A DNA stretch of 64,000 bases, taken from the NCBI GenBank assembly GCA_946530965.1, contig CAMNAK010000002.1:62001-126000 (forward strand). The letters are read 5' to 3'. Below are positions 1-7,412 of the stretch, one piece after another. Numbering within the stretch: position 1 is the first letter of the stretch; the number at the start of each line of letters is the position of its first letter. The stretch comes from an uncultured Candidatus Saccharibacteria bacterium (GTDB lineage Bacteria; Patescibacteriota; Saccharimonadia; Saccharimonadales; Saccharimonadaceae). The notes beneath the pieces are model-generated. The model saw nothing but the letters and a program-made list of their open reading frames with translations. It was not told the origin of the DNA and did not search any database. The translations under genes and the position numbers were made by a program.

Positions 1-450
1 AACACGAAAGTTCTCGACGGTCTTCTTGTTCATGTTGCGCTTATAGAAAACATATTCGCAGACCGCTTTATTCTTCGTCAGACAGAACTGGTAATACTTG
101 GTCGCAAGCTCCAAAGCTTCATAGAGCCTCTCTTTATGCTTCGCAAAAGCCTTGTCTCCGCCAGAATAACGCTTTAACTCAACGCCAGCCTGCTCCGCCA
201 ACTTTTCAAGAGCTTCACGAAAAGTAAGTCCTTCCATCTCCATGATAAAGGCAAAGATATCGCCGCCCTTGTTGCTCGAAAAATCATGCCAGATGCCCTT
301 CTCTGGCGAAACCATAAAACTCGGCGTTCTATCCGTTCCCCACGGCGAATGCCCCTTAAGACTACGCCCAGCACGCTTCAACTCAATATATTGCCCGATA
401 ACATCTTCGACGGGCAAACGTGCACGAATCTCTTCTTTGGCGTCCTCCAT
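1..450 (-). CDS. dnaG: DNA primase DnaG, N-terminal part (runs off left edge)
   Basis: First 150 codons of DNA primase, which makes RNA primers at the replication fork. The ORF track misses it because its stop lies outside the window. Reading 450 to 1 gives MEDAKEEIRARLPVED, then TPSFMVSPEKG, GGDIFAFIM and LTFREALEKLAEQAGVE, all landmarks of the DnaG N-terminal zinc-binding domain in the right order. The four usual metal ligands are all replaced: the CPFH block reads SPWG and the HCFGC block reads HDFSS. The ATG is 6 nt downstream of a TATAAT box (457-462) with no Shine-Dalgarno, so the mRNA is probably leaderless. TOPRIM and helicase-binding domains lie beyond the edge. Confidence 0.9.
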   Translation of the reverse strand, partial: MEDAKEEIRARLPVEDVIGQYIELKRAGRSLKGHSPWGTDRTPSFMVSPEKGIWHDFSSNKGGDIFAFIMEMEGLTFREALEKLAEQAGVELKRYSGGDKAFAKHKERLYEALELATKYYQFCLTKNKAVCEYVFYKRNMNKKTVENFRV

Positions 451-486
451 AAGTTAATTATACCCTAAAAGATTGGTTTGTGTCGG

Positions 487-579
487 GGTTACTCTGAGAA
501 GCAGCACTATTCAGCCCGTCGTTACGGGTGAATAGCGCTTCCTACTCGCTCGTAAGCTTCGTACGTTCTCAGAGTAACC
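487..579 (+). repeat. Structured palindromic element A (inverted partner of element B)
   Basis: A perfect 14 bp outer inverted repeat (GGTTACTCTGAGAA at 487-500, its complement at 566-579) encloses a second hairpin (504-513 with 529-538) whose tip is CCCGTCGTTACGGG. A spacer TACTCGCTCGTAAGCTTCGTA follows. The element lies just upstream of the dnaG promoter. The same core and spacer occur in reverse orientation in element B, with different but still paired arms. Confidence 0.7.
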
Positions 580-643
580 ACCAACTCAAATCCATATCTT
601 TTAGAGCATTATTATCATATGCGATTAATTATTTGCGTTTTAT

Positions 644-739
644 GAAATCTTTTTAGAAGATTACGAGGTTACGACCGAGTATAAGATGCGAAGTACCCGT
701 AACGACGGGATACTTCGTATCGGCTTCTAAAAAGATTTC
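644..739 (-). repeat. Structured palindromic element B (inverted copy of A)
   Basis: A perfect 16 bp outer inverted repeat (644-659 with 724-739) encloses a hairpin (685-695 with 711-721) whose tip CCCGTAACGACGGG is the exact reverse complement of the tip of element A. Read on the minus strand, the spacer TACTCGGTCGTAACCTCGTA matches that of element A. An extra arm CATATGCG/CGCATATG (616-623 with 759-766) flanks it. It lies just upstream of the -10 box of the gene at 780. Confidence 0.7.
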
Positions 740-779
740 AGAAAATGCTTAATCAACTCGCATATGTTAAAATGTATTT

Positions 780-1397
780 ATGGACAACAAAGCTTATCTT
801 GACCAAATCGCAACTAAGGGTCAACAACAGAAGAGTATTTCTTCTTTTATCTCGCCAGCTATTATCAAGCTACTTCTAGGCGCAGTTATTCTTATCGTTT
901 TGATCGTTGTATTAACAGCTGTCATTAACTCTTCAAACAGAGGCCGTTACGATAGTTACTCTGAGCTATATTCGAGACTTTCTCAGCTCACCGCCGAAGA
1001 TGGCCCTATTGATTCTAATCAAGAAAAACTTCGATCTTCAAAACTCCGCTCTAACACCGCCAACTTCATGACAATCGAAAACAGCTTCCTACAGAAATAC
1101 AGCAGCATGGCTTCACAAGTTGGCTTTAGTACTGTTCCAAACAACAAGGTTTCGAGCGCAGTTAACTCAGATATCGGTTCTTATACATCCAGCCTCGACG
1201 ATGCATACATGAACGGTCACCTTGATCATACCTTCGCATCCGAGACAAACTACCAGGTTGCAATCCTAATCCAACTCGAAACCACCGTTTATAACGACAC
1301 GGACAACACGACTTTGAAGGATCTCCTCAGTGCAAATCTAGAGAACCTCAAGAGCTACCAAGCAATCTACAAAGAATACATCAATAACAACGAATAG
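780..1397 (+). CDS. Single-pass membrane protein of unknown function
   Basis: A 205-residue protein that I do not recognise. It has a short hydrophilic N-terminus, one strong membrane segment at about residues 28-50 (IIKLLLGAVILIVLIVVLTAV), and a Ser/Asn/Thr-rich helical C-terminal domain of about 150 residues, probably outside the membrane. The ATG lies 6 nt after a TAAAAT box (768-773) and has no Shine-Dalgarno, so it is probably translated from a leaderless transcript. It is divergent from dnaG, with the paired structured elements A and B between them. A hairpin terminator follows at 1411-1436. Confidence 0.75.
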   Translation: MDNKAYLDQIATKGQQQKSISSFISPAIIKLLLGAVILIVLIVVLTAVINSSNRGRYDSYSELYSRLSQLTAEDGPIDSNQEKLRSSKLRSNTANFMTIENSFLQKYSSMASQVGFSTVPNNKVSSAVNSDIGSYTSSLDDAYMNGHLDHTFASETNYQVAILIQLETTVYNDTDNTTLKDLLSANLENLKSYQAIYKEYINNNE

Positions 1398-1405
1398 TTG
1401 CAAAC

Positions 1406-1436
1406 AAAAAATATCCCCCGAAAGGGATATTTTTTT
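1406..1436. terminator. Bidirectional terminator
   Basis: Stem ATATCCC/GGGATAT with an A-run on the left and a T-run on the right. It serves the gene at 780 (plus) and the mscL-orn-mmcQ operon (minus). Confidence 0.8.
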
Positions 1437-1758
1437 ATTCACTTACTTTTTCGTATGCGTGACGGACCAAATCTAAAATTTCATCCGATTCGAGCTGGCC
1501 ACTACAAATGATTTCAATACCATTGCGCCCGAGCGCCTTGCTCTCCATTACGCTTTCATACTTCTCTTGCAAATTCTTGCTAAGCTTCAAATCGCAACGA
1601 GTTTCAATACGAAGCGGCTTTGTATCATTGTGAATGACGAGCATAATCTTGTCATTCTTTTTGAAAATCGTAAATGTCTTGCGCTCGTCTTTGCGCTCTT
1701 CGCTAGAAATATCTTCAAAACGCTCCAAGTATTCTAAAATATCTTTTTCGGAAATCAC
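1435..1758 (-). CDS. MmcQ/YjbR-like family protein
   Basis: A 107-residue protein with the general pattern of the MmcQ/YjbR (DUF419) family. It has a central strand pair ending KPLRIETRCDLKLSKNLQ, then a block like the family's substrate-pocket region, and a final helix ILDLVRHAYEKVSE that matches the family's closing helix (L-x-x-L-I/V-x-x-S/A-Y). The biochemical role of the family is unsettled; a DNA-binding-like fold is known. The start is GTG, overlapping the stop of orn by one base (TAGTG), so translation is probably coupled. It is the last gene of a three-gene operon with mscL and orn. The family call is moderate because the sequence is short and divergent. Confidence 0.6.
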   Translation of the reverse strand: MISEKDILEYLERFEDISSEERKDERKTFTIFKKNDKIMLVIHNDTKPLRIETRCDLKLSKNLQEKYESVMESKALGRNGIEIICSGQLESDEILDLVRHAYEKVSE

Positions 1759-2291
1759 TATTTCTTAATCCTTTCTAGATAAGCTTTTAGTTCCTCGATA
1801 CTTCCGCGAATATCATCAAGCGCGCGATGATTCTCCGCCTTTGTAACATGCATATCCAGTGCATTCTCGAAATAAATCTTCCAAGCGCTCACGTCAAGCA
1901 TCCTATAATGAAGCTTTTCGTTTAGCTCTGGCCATTCATGCTCAATAAACTTCTGATCTTGATGAATCGAATTGCCAGCAAGATAAACTGTCTTACCAAA
2001 GTTTCTATCTACAAACTCCAAGAGTTCCTGCTCGATAACCTTTGCCGGCTTACCATCTTTGTTCTGAGAAACCAAGCTATCATAAGATGCCTTATTTCTC
2101 TCCCAGAACTCGCCAACCATCCTCTCCTGGATTAGCTTGTCGCTAACTTTTACAATACCTGTATAAGTTCCAAACTCATTAAAATCCCAGTCAGTAGCAA
2201 TCGCCGCGACTTCCATAATGCGATCTTTGACCGGCGACAAACCGGTCATTTCAAGATCGACCCAGAGTAATGTAGCTTTTTTCTTGGACAT
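1758..2291 (-). CDS. orn: Oligoribonuclease (DEDDh 3'-5' exonuclease)
   Basis: A 177-residue protein of the usual Orn length. It degrades 2-5 nt RNA fragments, including pGpG, to mononucleotides in the cytoplasm. The ExoI motif is WVDLEMTGL near the N-terminus (D and E are catalytic), ExoII is AGNSIHQDQKF, and ExoIII is HRALDDIRGSIEEL with the DEDDh histidine and final aspartate. The ATG overlaps the mscL stop as TAATG, and the next gene overlaps its own stop as TAGTG, so all three genes are probably translationally coupled. Confidence 0.92.
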   Translation of the reverse strand: MSKKKATLLWVDLEMTGLSPVKDRIMEVAAIATDWDFNEFGTYTGIVKVSDKLIQERMVGEFWERNKASYDSLVSQNKDGKPAKVIEQELLEFVDRNFGKTVYLAGNSIHQDQKFIEHEWPELNEKLHYRMLDVSAWKIYFENALDMHVTKAENHRALDDIRGSIEELKAYLERIKK

Positions 2292-2788
2292 TATTTCTTG
2301 ATGTCAAGCTTCAAAAGTTTAATAACGAAGTAAACACAGAATGCAAGAACGATAAAGTTGATGAGATCGTTTGCAAATTCACCGTATCTTAGGACTGCAA
2401 CTTCACCAGCTGGAGTTGTACCCATGTTTAGTTCTAGGCCTTTAAGACCATCTGCAGAACCAAGCAAGAATCCTAGTGGTGGCATAATAACATTGTTAAT
2501 CAAAGAGTTAACAAGACCGCTAGCAGCAGTACCAAGTACCAAACCTACTGCAAGACCAACGACGTTCTGTTCACGAATGAACTTCATGAAACCGCTTGCT
2601 CCGCCCTTTAGCTTGTCTGCACCAGCCTTTGCCAAAGCTAATGAACGTTCACGTGCCTTATCTGCACGATCTTCGCGGCGACTTTCAGCCTCGAGCTCTT
2701 CCTGGAGCTCATCCTGAAGTTCGTCGATACGATCTAGGCGCTTATCTTCTTCCTTTGCGGAAACTTTTTTGATATTTTTCTTAGCCAT
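2291..2788 (-). CDS. mscL: Large-conductance mechanosensitive channel MscL with long N-terminal extension
   Basis: An osmotic safety valve in the inner membrane. The MscL core starts near residue 65 with FMKFIREQNVVGLAVGLVLG, the amphipathic N-helix plus pore-lining TM1, followed by NNVIMPPLGFLLG and a second membrane helix FIVLAFCVYFVIKLL. The core is preceded by about 60 charged residues (KKVSAKEEDKRLDRIDELQ and similar), a predicted coiled coil absent from ordinary MscL. The C-terminal bundle is very short. The start is taken as ATG at 2788; a GTG one codon upstream is also possible, both served by GGGAGAG. It is the first gene of the operon with orn and the mmcQ-like gene. Confidence 0.88.
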   Translation of the reverse strand: MAKKNIKKVSAKEEDKRLDRIDELQDELQEELEAESRREDRADKARERSLALAKAGADKLKGGASGFMKFIREQNVVGLAVGLVLGTAASGLVNSLINNVIMPPLGFLLGSADGLKGLELNMGTTPAGEVAVLRYGEFANDLINFIVLAFCVYFVIKLLKLDIKK

Positions 2789-2861
2789 CACTACTCTCCC
2801 GTAAAGCTATTAATTATATCTGTAATTATACCATATTTTGTGCAAAGCACAAACGCGTTCC

Positions 2862-3503
2862 CTATTCCGTACTTTTTACGTACTCAAGCAGCTCCATTTC
2901 GAGCAGCTGCTTAAACGGAACGATTTCCCTGGACGACGCACTAATATCGCAATCTTCCATCCAAATTGGCGGATCAAAGGAAATCGCCGCATCAAGACCA
3001 ACGCGACCGCTTAGCTCACGCCACTTTTCCCAGCGCACATCTTCATAGAAGCTATCAATATCATCATGAGTTGCCCAGATCAAAAATTCCGAATAGCCCA
3101 TTTCGGCATTTGTCCACTCAAGAAACTCTGGCTCAAAATACATAATGTCGCCATATTCTTCGGCGTCTTTATCCCTACAAATCGCGAACAAACCGCCAAG
3201 CACGTCTACGGCAACAACCAGAGCATCCTTCATAATATCGCCCTCTGGCAAGTTCTCTAATACAAATACAGACAAGCCATTGTCGCCGCTACCATGACCT
3301 AGAATATGAATCCAGTCATCAACAATAATGCCGTCCGAATTCATAATTACTTCGTACAAATCTTCGTTCTGGCTGCGCTCTATTTTTGCCCATTTAATAA
3401 TAGTTTCCGAGCGCGGATTCTCGTTCTCGTAAAAGTTTACCTTGCGACCGCTTTCGTTCATGCTGCGCTTAATCGCAATCCAGTCTTCATTGTTCTCATT
3501 CAT
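2862..3503 (-). CDS. DUF2625 family protein
   Basis: A 213-residue cytoplasmic protein matching the DUF2625 layout. It has DDWIHILGHGSG (family motif around a conserved W-x-x-x-x-G-S/H-G), then VAVDVLGGLFAI (family 'DDxxGGFFAIN' block), DIMYFEPEFLEW (family 'YFAPDTLEW'), and YSEFLIWA. No catalytic residues are obvious and the function is unknown. It stands alone between the mscL operon and argS in the same orientation, with a terminator-like hairpin of argS directly upstream. Confidence 0.7.
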   Translation of the reverse strand: MNENNEDWIAIKRSMNESGRKVNFYENENPRSETIIKWAKIERSQNEDLYEVIMNSDGIIVDDWIHILGHGSGDNGLSVFVLENLPEGDIMKDALVVAVDVLGGLFAICRDKDAEEYGDIMYFEPEFLEWTNAEMGYSEFLIWATHDDIDSFYEDVRWEKWRELSGRVGLDAAISFDPPIWMEDCDISASSREIVPFKQLLEMELLEYVKSTE

Positions 3504-3520
3504 CTTATTTTTAGTTTAAC

Positions 3521-3547
3521 AAAAAAGCGGAGCTTTCGCCCCGCTTA
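3521..3547 (-). terminator. Terminator after argS
   Basis: On the minus strand, AAGCGGGGCGAAAGCTCCGCTT is followed by a T-run, 6 bp past the argS stop. Confidence 0.75.
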
Positions 3548-3552
3548 TGTCT

Positions 3553-5235
3553 TTACATCTTTTCTGGAATCTCTACGCCTAGAAGATCGAGTGCCTTGGC
3601 AAGTACATAATCTGCTTTCTCGACTAACCACAAACGCGCAGAACGTTCCTTATCATCCGCCTGGATAATTGGCGTCTTTTCGTAATAGCGGTTAAGAATC
3701 TGAGCAAGCTCAAAGCAGTAGCCAGCAATCTTGTGAAGTTCTAGCTTCTCTACGATACTCGAAACTAGTTCTGGGAATTTATTTAGACAAATCAGCAATT
3801 CCTTTTCTGCCTCGAAATCATAATCAGAAAAGTCAACTCGTACAAAATCTTTATTCTTTTCAAGAATCCTTCTTAGGCGCACATCGGCGTACTGGCAGAA
3901 TGGGCCAGAAAAACCAGTGAGAGCAAAAATCTTGTTTGGATCATAAAGAATGCCAGTCTTTCTATCGGCCACAAAGTCACTAAACTTAATTGCGCCAGTA
4001 GCAATCTTTCTAATATCTTCGTCGCTTAGCTCACTACCAGAAAAATTCTCGCGTACTCTTGCTTCTGCATCGTCAAGCATCGCCTCGAGTAGTACTACGC
4101 CCTTACGGCTAGACATCTTCTCGCGCTTACCTTCTTCGGTAACCTGATCAATCGTGCCAAACCATAGATGGAAGTTTTCCTGTGGCACGCCAAGCTTCTT
4201 GCCCATAGCAAATAATTGTTCAAAGTAAAACTTCTGTTCTGCACCAACACAATAGACAACCAAATCTGGCTTGTATTTTTCTGCCCTATAGAACATACAA
4301 GCAAGATCCGTCGTTGCATAAAGCGCCGTACCATTACTCTTTAGAACAAGCATTGGAACATCAATACCAAACTCATCCAAGCGGCAAATCACCGAACCAT
4401 CATCGTTCTGCTCGAACTTACCCTCTGCCAAATATTTTTGAACAAGCGCTTTGCCTGGCTCTGCATAAAAACTTTCACCAAGCTCCAAATCGGTACTGAT
4501 AGCCATGCGCTTCATGACATCATGAATATGATTCAAAGAAATCGTATTAAAACGCTCAGAATATTTAACAGCCTCAGGATCTTTCGCTTCTAGCTTCTTG
4601 AGCCATTCCTGAACTTCATCAGCAAGCTCGTGCTTCTCTTCGGCAGCTTCGTCCTTCAAAGCCTTCTTGGTATCAATATAAATCTGACCAAGATCATAAA
4701 TCGTAACATCATCGAGGCTCTTACCACTTCTTAGGAAACCAACAACCCAAACACCAAAAGGCGTACCGGTATCGCCAAGATGGTTATCCGTTACGACTTT
4801 CCAGCCATTAGCTTCGAGCAGCTTCTTTGTTGCCCAACCCTGAGTACCCGGGCGCAAGTGGCCAACCGAATAAGGTTTTGCCATGTTCGTGCTTGGGAAT
4901 TCTACGATAGCAGTCTTTCCCTTACCACTTTCATTGCAGCCATAATTCTCATTAAATTCGTTCGCAAGTTTCTCTTGTAGCTTCTTTGAAGAGATTTCTA
5001 CATTAATAAAGCCAGGGCCAGCCACGGTGAAAGTGTAGTCGTCGCCAAGCTTTGCAATAATTTCCTCGGCGATTTGACGCGGATTTTTCTGAGCACGCTT
5101 AGCAATACGCATTGCTACGTTCGTGGAATAATCACCTGCAATATCCGCAGGAACCTCTGAAAACTCAACGGCAGTTTCGTCGATATCATACAGAGATTTA
5201 ATTGCTTCTGTAATCTGCGTCTTTAGTTTATCCAT
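3553..5235 (-). CDS. argS: Arginyl-tRNA synthetase
   Basis: A 560-residue class I synthetase that charges tRNA-Arg. The N-terminal additional domain is about residues 1-90 (MDKLKTQITEAIKSLYD). The HIGH-type motif appears as AKPYSVGHLRPG (V-G-H in place of H-I-G-H, as in many ArgRS). The KMSKS-type loop is EKMSSRKGVVLL near residue 370. The ArgRS C-terminal DALR anticodon domain follows and ends KALDLLGVEIPEKM. The length and domain order are normal. The ATG lies 6 nt after TAAAAT (5242-5247) with no Shine-Dalgarno, so it is leaderless. Two tRNA-Arg genes, UCG and UCU, are in this window. Confidence 0.95.
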   Translation of the reverse strand: MDKLKTQITEAIKSLYDIDETAVEFSEVPADIAGDYSTNVAMRIAKRAQKNPRQIAEEIIAKLGDDYTFTVAGPGFINVEISSKKLQEKLANEFNENYGCNESGKGKTAIVEFPSTNMAKPYSVGHLRPGTQGWATKKLLEANGWKVVTDNHLGDTGTPFGVWVVGFLRSGKSLDDVTIYDLGQIYIDTKKALKDEAAEEKHELADEVQEWLKKLEAKDPEAVKYSERFNTISLNHIHDVMKRMAISTDLELGESFYAEPGKALVQKYLAEGKFEQNDDGSVICRLDEFGIDVPMLVLKSNGTALYATTDLACMFYRAEKYKPDLVVYCVGAEQKFYFEQLFAMGKKLGVPQENFHLWFGTIDQVTEEGKREKMSSRKGVVLLEAMLDDAEARVRENFSGSELSDEDIRKIATGAIKFSDFVADRKTGILYDPNKIFALTGFSGPFCQYADVRLRRILEKNKDFVRVDFSDYDFEAEKELLICLNKFPELVSSIVEKLELHKIAGYCFELAQILNRYYEKTPIIQADDKERSARLWLVEKADYVLAKALDLLGVEIPEKM

Positions 5236-5275
5236 AAAATAATTTTATCATATCTGTTCTAGATAAGACCATCAT

Positions 5276-5304
5276 TTGCAAAATTATCAAACTTATGATA
5301 TAAA
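5276..5304 (+). promoter_or_regulatory. Promoter of candidate small RNA 1
   Basis: TTGCAA (5276-5281), 17 bp spacer, TATAAA (5299-5304). Confidence 0.65.
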
Positions 5305-5308
5305 TATA

Positions 5309-5429
5309 TTGTCGCCTGTTCACGGGTGTCTACATTTCTAGACACTAGGCGACGTTGTCTCCTTTCTTTTGTTCTAGACATGCTCTTTTGTTTTTGTTTT
5401 GGGACGGCAGATCTGCCGTCCATTTTTTA
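5309..5429 (+). ncRNA. Candidate small RNA 1 (about 120 nt)
   Basis: No plausible ORF is present, but there is a full transcription unit: a promoter with -35 TTGCAA and -10 TATAAA at 17 bp, a 5' hairpin (GTCGCCT 5311-5317 with AGGCGAC 5347-5353, inner stem GTGTCT/AGACAC), a pyrimidine-rich unpaired middle, and a perfect 20 bp palindrome GGACGGCAGATCTGCCGTCC (5402-5421) followed by ATTTTTT. It lies antisense in direction to its neighbours argS and pyrG. I do not recognise the RNA family. Confidence 0.6.
5402..5428 (+). terminator. Terminator of small RNA 1
   Basis: Perfect palindrome GGACGGCAGATCTGCCGTCC followed by a T-run. Confidence 0.85.
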
Positions 5430-5443
5430 TCTCCTGCTTCGTC

Positions 5444-5472
5444 TTGCAATAATCTTATTTTTCTGATATAAT
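5444..5472 (+). promoter_or_regulatory. Promoter of candidate small RNA 2
   Basis: TTGCAA (5444-5449), 17 bp spacer, TATAAT (5467-5472). The -35 and the spacing are the same as in the promoter of small RNA 1. Confidence 0.75.
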
Positions 5473-5477
5473 ATAGC

Positions 5478-5658
5478 GAACGTTTGCACGGTTACCCATT
5501 ACCACGCAAACGAATTTGTTCCTTTGCCATTGGGAACATATGCGGCGGGTCCCCCGCCATTCTCCAATCATTGTTGCCTGAGGCGACTTCTCTCTTCCGC
5601 CTCAGGCGGCAACGTTCTACTATCTATCGGGCAGCCCAAACGGACTGCCCACTTTTTT
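5478..5658 (+). ncRNA. Candidate small RNA 2 (about 180 nt, multi-hairpin)
   Basis: It starts about 6 nt after a consensus promoter. The closing stem is GAACGTT (5478-5484) with AACGTTC (5611-5617). Inside are several hairpins: GTTCC/GGAAC, GGCGGGTCCCCCGCC, and a long one with GTTGCC-TGAGGCG paired to CGCCTCA...GGCAAC. It ends at GGGCAG/CTGCCC followed by a T-run (5629-5658). The overlapping 83 aa ORF of the track is a by-product of the hairpins. The length resembles 6S RNA, but the multi-branched shape does not fit 6S clearly, so I leave the family open. Confidence 0.65.
5629..5658 (+). terminator. Terminator of small RNA 2
   Basis: GGGCAG/CTGCCC stem with a T-run. Confidence 0.85.
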
Positions 5659-5666
5659 ACCCAACA

Positions 5667-5694
5667 AAATACCGCCCAGATAGGCGGTATTTAT
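5667..5694 (-). terminator. Terminator after pyrG
   Basis: AATACCGCC (5668-5676) pairs with GGCGGTATT (5683-5691), with a T-run on the minus strand just past the pyrG stop. Confidence 0.8.
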
Positions 5695-5699
5695 TAGTC

Positions 5700-7292
5700 T
5701 TATTTCTTTGCAGCTTTAATCAAACCTTCGAATAGCGGATGAGCGCGATATGGCCTGCTTCTATATTCTGGATGACCTTGAGTTGCTACAAAGTAATCGC
5801 ATTTTGGAGCTTCAATAAACTCTACCAAAGAACCGTCTGGGCTTGTACCGGAAATCTTCAAACCACCTTTTTCAATCTCCTTAGTGAAAGCCTGATTCAC
5901 TTCATAACGGTGGCGATGACGTTCTACGACATCAGTTGCACCATAGATCTCTGCCATCTTTGAGCCCTTAACAAGCTTAGCAGGATAGTTGCCTAGGCGC
6001 ATTGTACCACCAGTACTTTCCTTGCCCTCTTGGCCTTCCATAATATATACAACATTTTCGCCTTCTTCGGCGCCGAACTCTTCAGAATTTGCCTTCTTGA
6101 TACCACCAATACGGGCAGCCGCAATGACAGCACACTGCATGCCAAGGCAAAGACCAAGATATGGCTTGTTATTCTTCAAACAATATGTAGCTGCAGCAAT
6201 CTTGCCCTCTACGCCACGAACACCAAAACCACCAGGAACAACAATACCATCGACAGCTTCAAAGTCGGATTCTTTTGCTTCTTCAGCATTAATCCAAACC
6301 GTCTTTAGCCTTACGCCAACCTTCCAAGCAGCGGCCTTTAGAGCCTCAGTAACAGATAGATAAGTATCGGTATTGTCTACATACTTTGCAACAAGACCAA
6401 TCTTTACCTCTTCTTTTGGATCGGATTCAATAGCCGCGACGAGCTTTTCCCACTTGCTCATATCCGGCTCGCCATGATCGATAAAGCGTTCTAGTGGAGC
6501 AAGCACGCCACCACGAACAGCATTTAGAGGAACTTCGTAAACGCTCTTTGCGTCTGGCATTAGAACTACTGCATCTTCGCTAACACCGCAGAAAGTAGCT
6601 AGCTTTGCTGCGATATGTGGAGCATCAGGCGTCTCACTAACATCCATACGAGCAACTACCATATCCGGCACAATACCGAATTCGCGAAGATCGCGAAGCG
6701 AATTCTGAGCTGGCTTTGTCTTAAACTCCTGAGAAGTTGCAAGCCAAGGCACAAAACAAACATGAACATAGAGGCAATTCTCGCGGCCGACCTTTGTCGA
6801 AAATTCACGGATAGCTTCAATAAAATGCAAACCCTCGATATCGCCAACGGTGCCGCCGATCTCTACGATATGAACATCAGAATCAAAATGCTCTGTGTTA
6901 TCAATGAAAGTCTTCTGAATCAAGCTAGTGACATGAGGAACAAGCTGAACGGTTTTGCCGCCAAATTTACCAGAACGCTCAGCATCAATAAGAGTTTTGT
7001 AAAGCTTACCGGAGGTCCAGATAGAATCACCGGTCATTTCTTCGTCTAGGAAGCGTTCATAGTGGCCAAGATCCAAATCCGTCTCAGCACCATCCTGCGT
7101 AACGTAGCATTCGCCATGCTCACGTGGGTTAAGAAGACCTGCATCAACGTTAAAATAAGGATCACATTTCTGCATCGACACCTTAAGACCCTTGGCCTTT
7201 AAAATAGCGCCGATACTTGCGGCCATGATGCCTTTACCGACGCCTGAGATAACTCCACCAGTTACAAAGATATACTTAGTTTTGTTTTTCAT
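5700..7292 (-). CDS. pyrG: CTP synthase
   Basis: Converts UTP, ATP and glutamine to CTP. The N-terminal synthase domain opens KYIFVTGGVISGVGKGI (P-loop). The class I glutamine amidotransferase domain in the C-terminal half has the nucleophile motif PYLGLCLGMQ and the closing histidine and glutamate in GHPEYRSRP. The track ORF begins 14 codons upstream, but MKNKTKYIF at 7292 matches the family start and has AGGAGG/GAGGG upstream; the mature length is about 530 residues. There is no sign of the G-run attenuator seen in Gram-positive pyrG leaders. It is divergent from the phosphoesterase gene. Confidence 0.95.
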   Translation of the reverse strand: MKNKTKYIFVTGGVISGVGKGIMAASIGAILKAKGLKVSMQKCDPYFNVDAGLLNPREHGECYVTQDGAETDLDLGHYERFLDEEMTGDSIWTSGKLYKTLIDAERSGKFGGKTVQLVPHVTSLIQKTFIDNTEHFDSDVHIVEIGGTVGDIEGLHFIEAIREFSTKVGRENCLYVHVCFVPWLATSQEFKTKPAQNSLRDLREFGIVPDMVVARMDVSETPDAPHIAAKLATFCGVSEDAVVLMPDAKSVYEVPLNAVRGGVLAPLERFIDHGEPDMSKWEKLVAAIESDPKEEVKIGLVAKYVDNTDTYLSVTEALKAAAWKVGVRLKTVWINAEEAKESDFEAVDGIVVPGGFGVRGVEGKIAAATYCLKNNKPYLGLCLGMQCAVIAAARIGGIKKANSEEFGAEEGENVVYIMEGQEGKESTGGTMRLGNYPAKLVKGSKMAEIYGATDVVERHRHRYEVNQAFTKEIEKGGLKISGTSPDGSLVEFIEAPKCDYFVATQGHPEYRSRPYRAHPLFEGLIKAAKK

Positions 7293-7412
7293 GGCGCCCT
7301 CTTTTCCTCCTCGATGCACTGAAATTTTAATCAATAATACTCTTTAAGGATAAAGCATTTTATCTATAAGCGCAAATCAAAAAGACGATTTTATCATGCT
7401 AAAATGAACTTA

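Noticed and set aside
487-579. Integron attC site
   Set aside because: The ends do not carry the attC core (RYYYAAC...GTTRRRY) in the right order and no integron integrase is present.
5478-5658. 6S RNA
   Set aside because: Length fits, but the expected long rod with a central bubble is not evident; left as an unassigned RNA.
5484-5735. 83 aa plus-strand ORF
   Set aside because: It runs through the hairpins and terminator of candidate small RNA 2 and into the 3' end of pyrG; no RBS.
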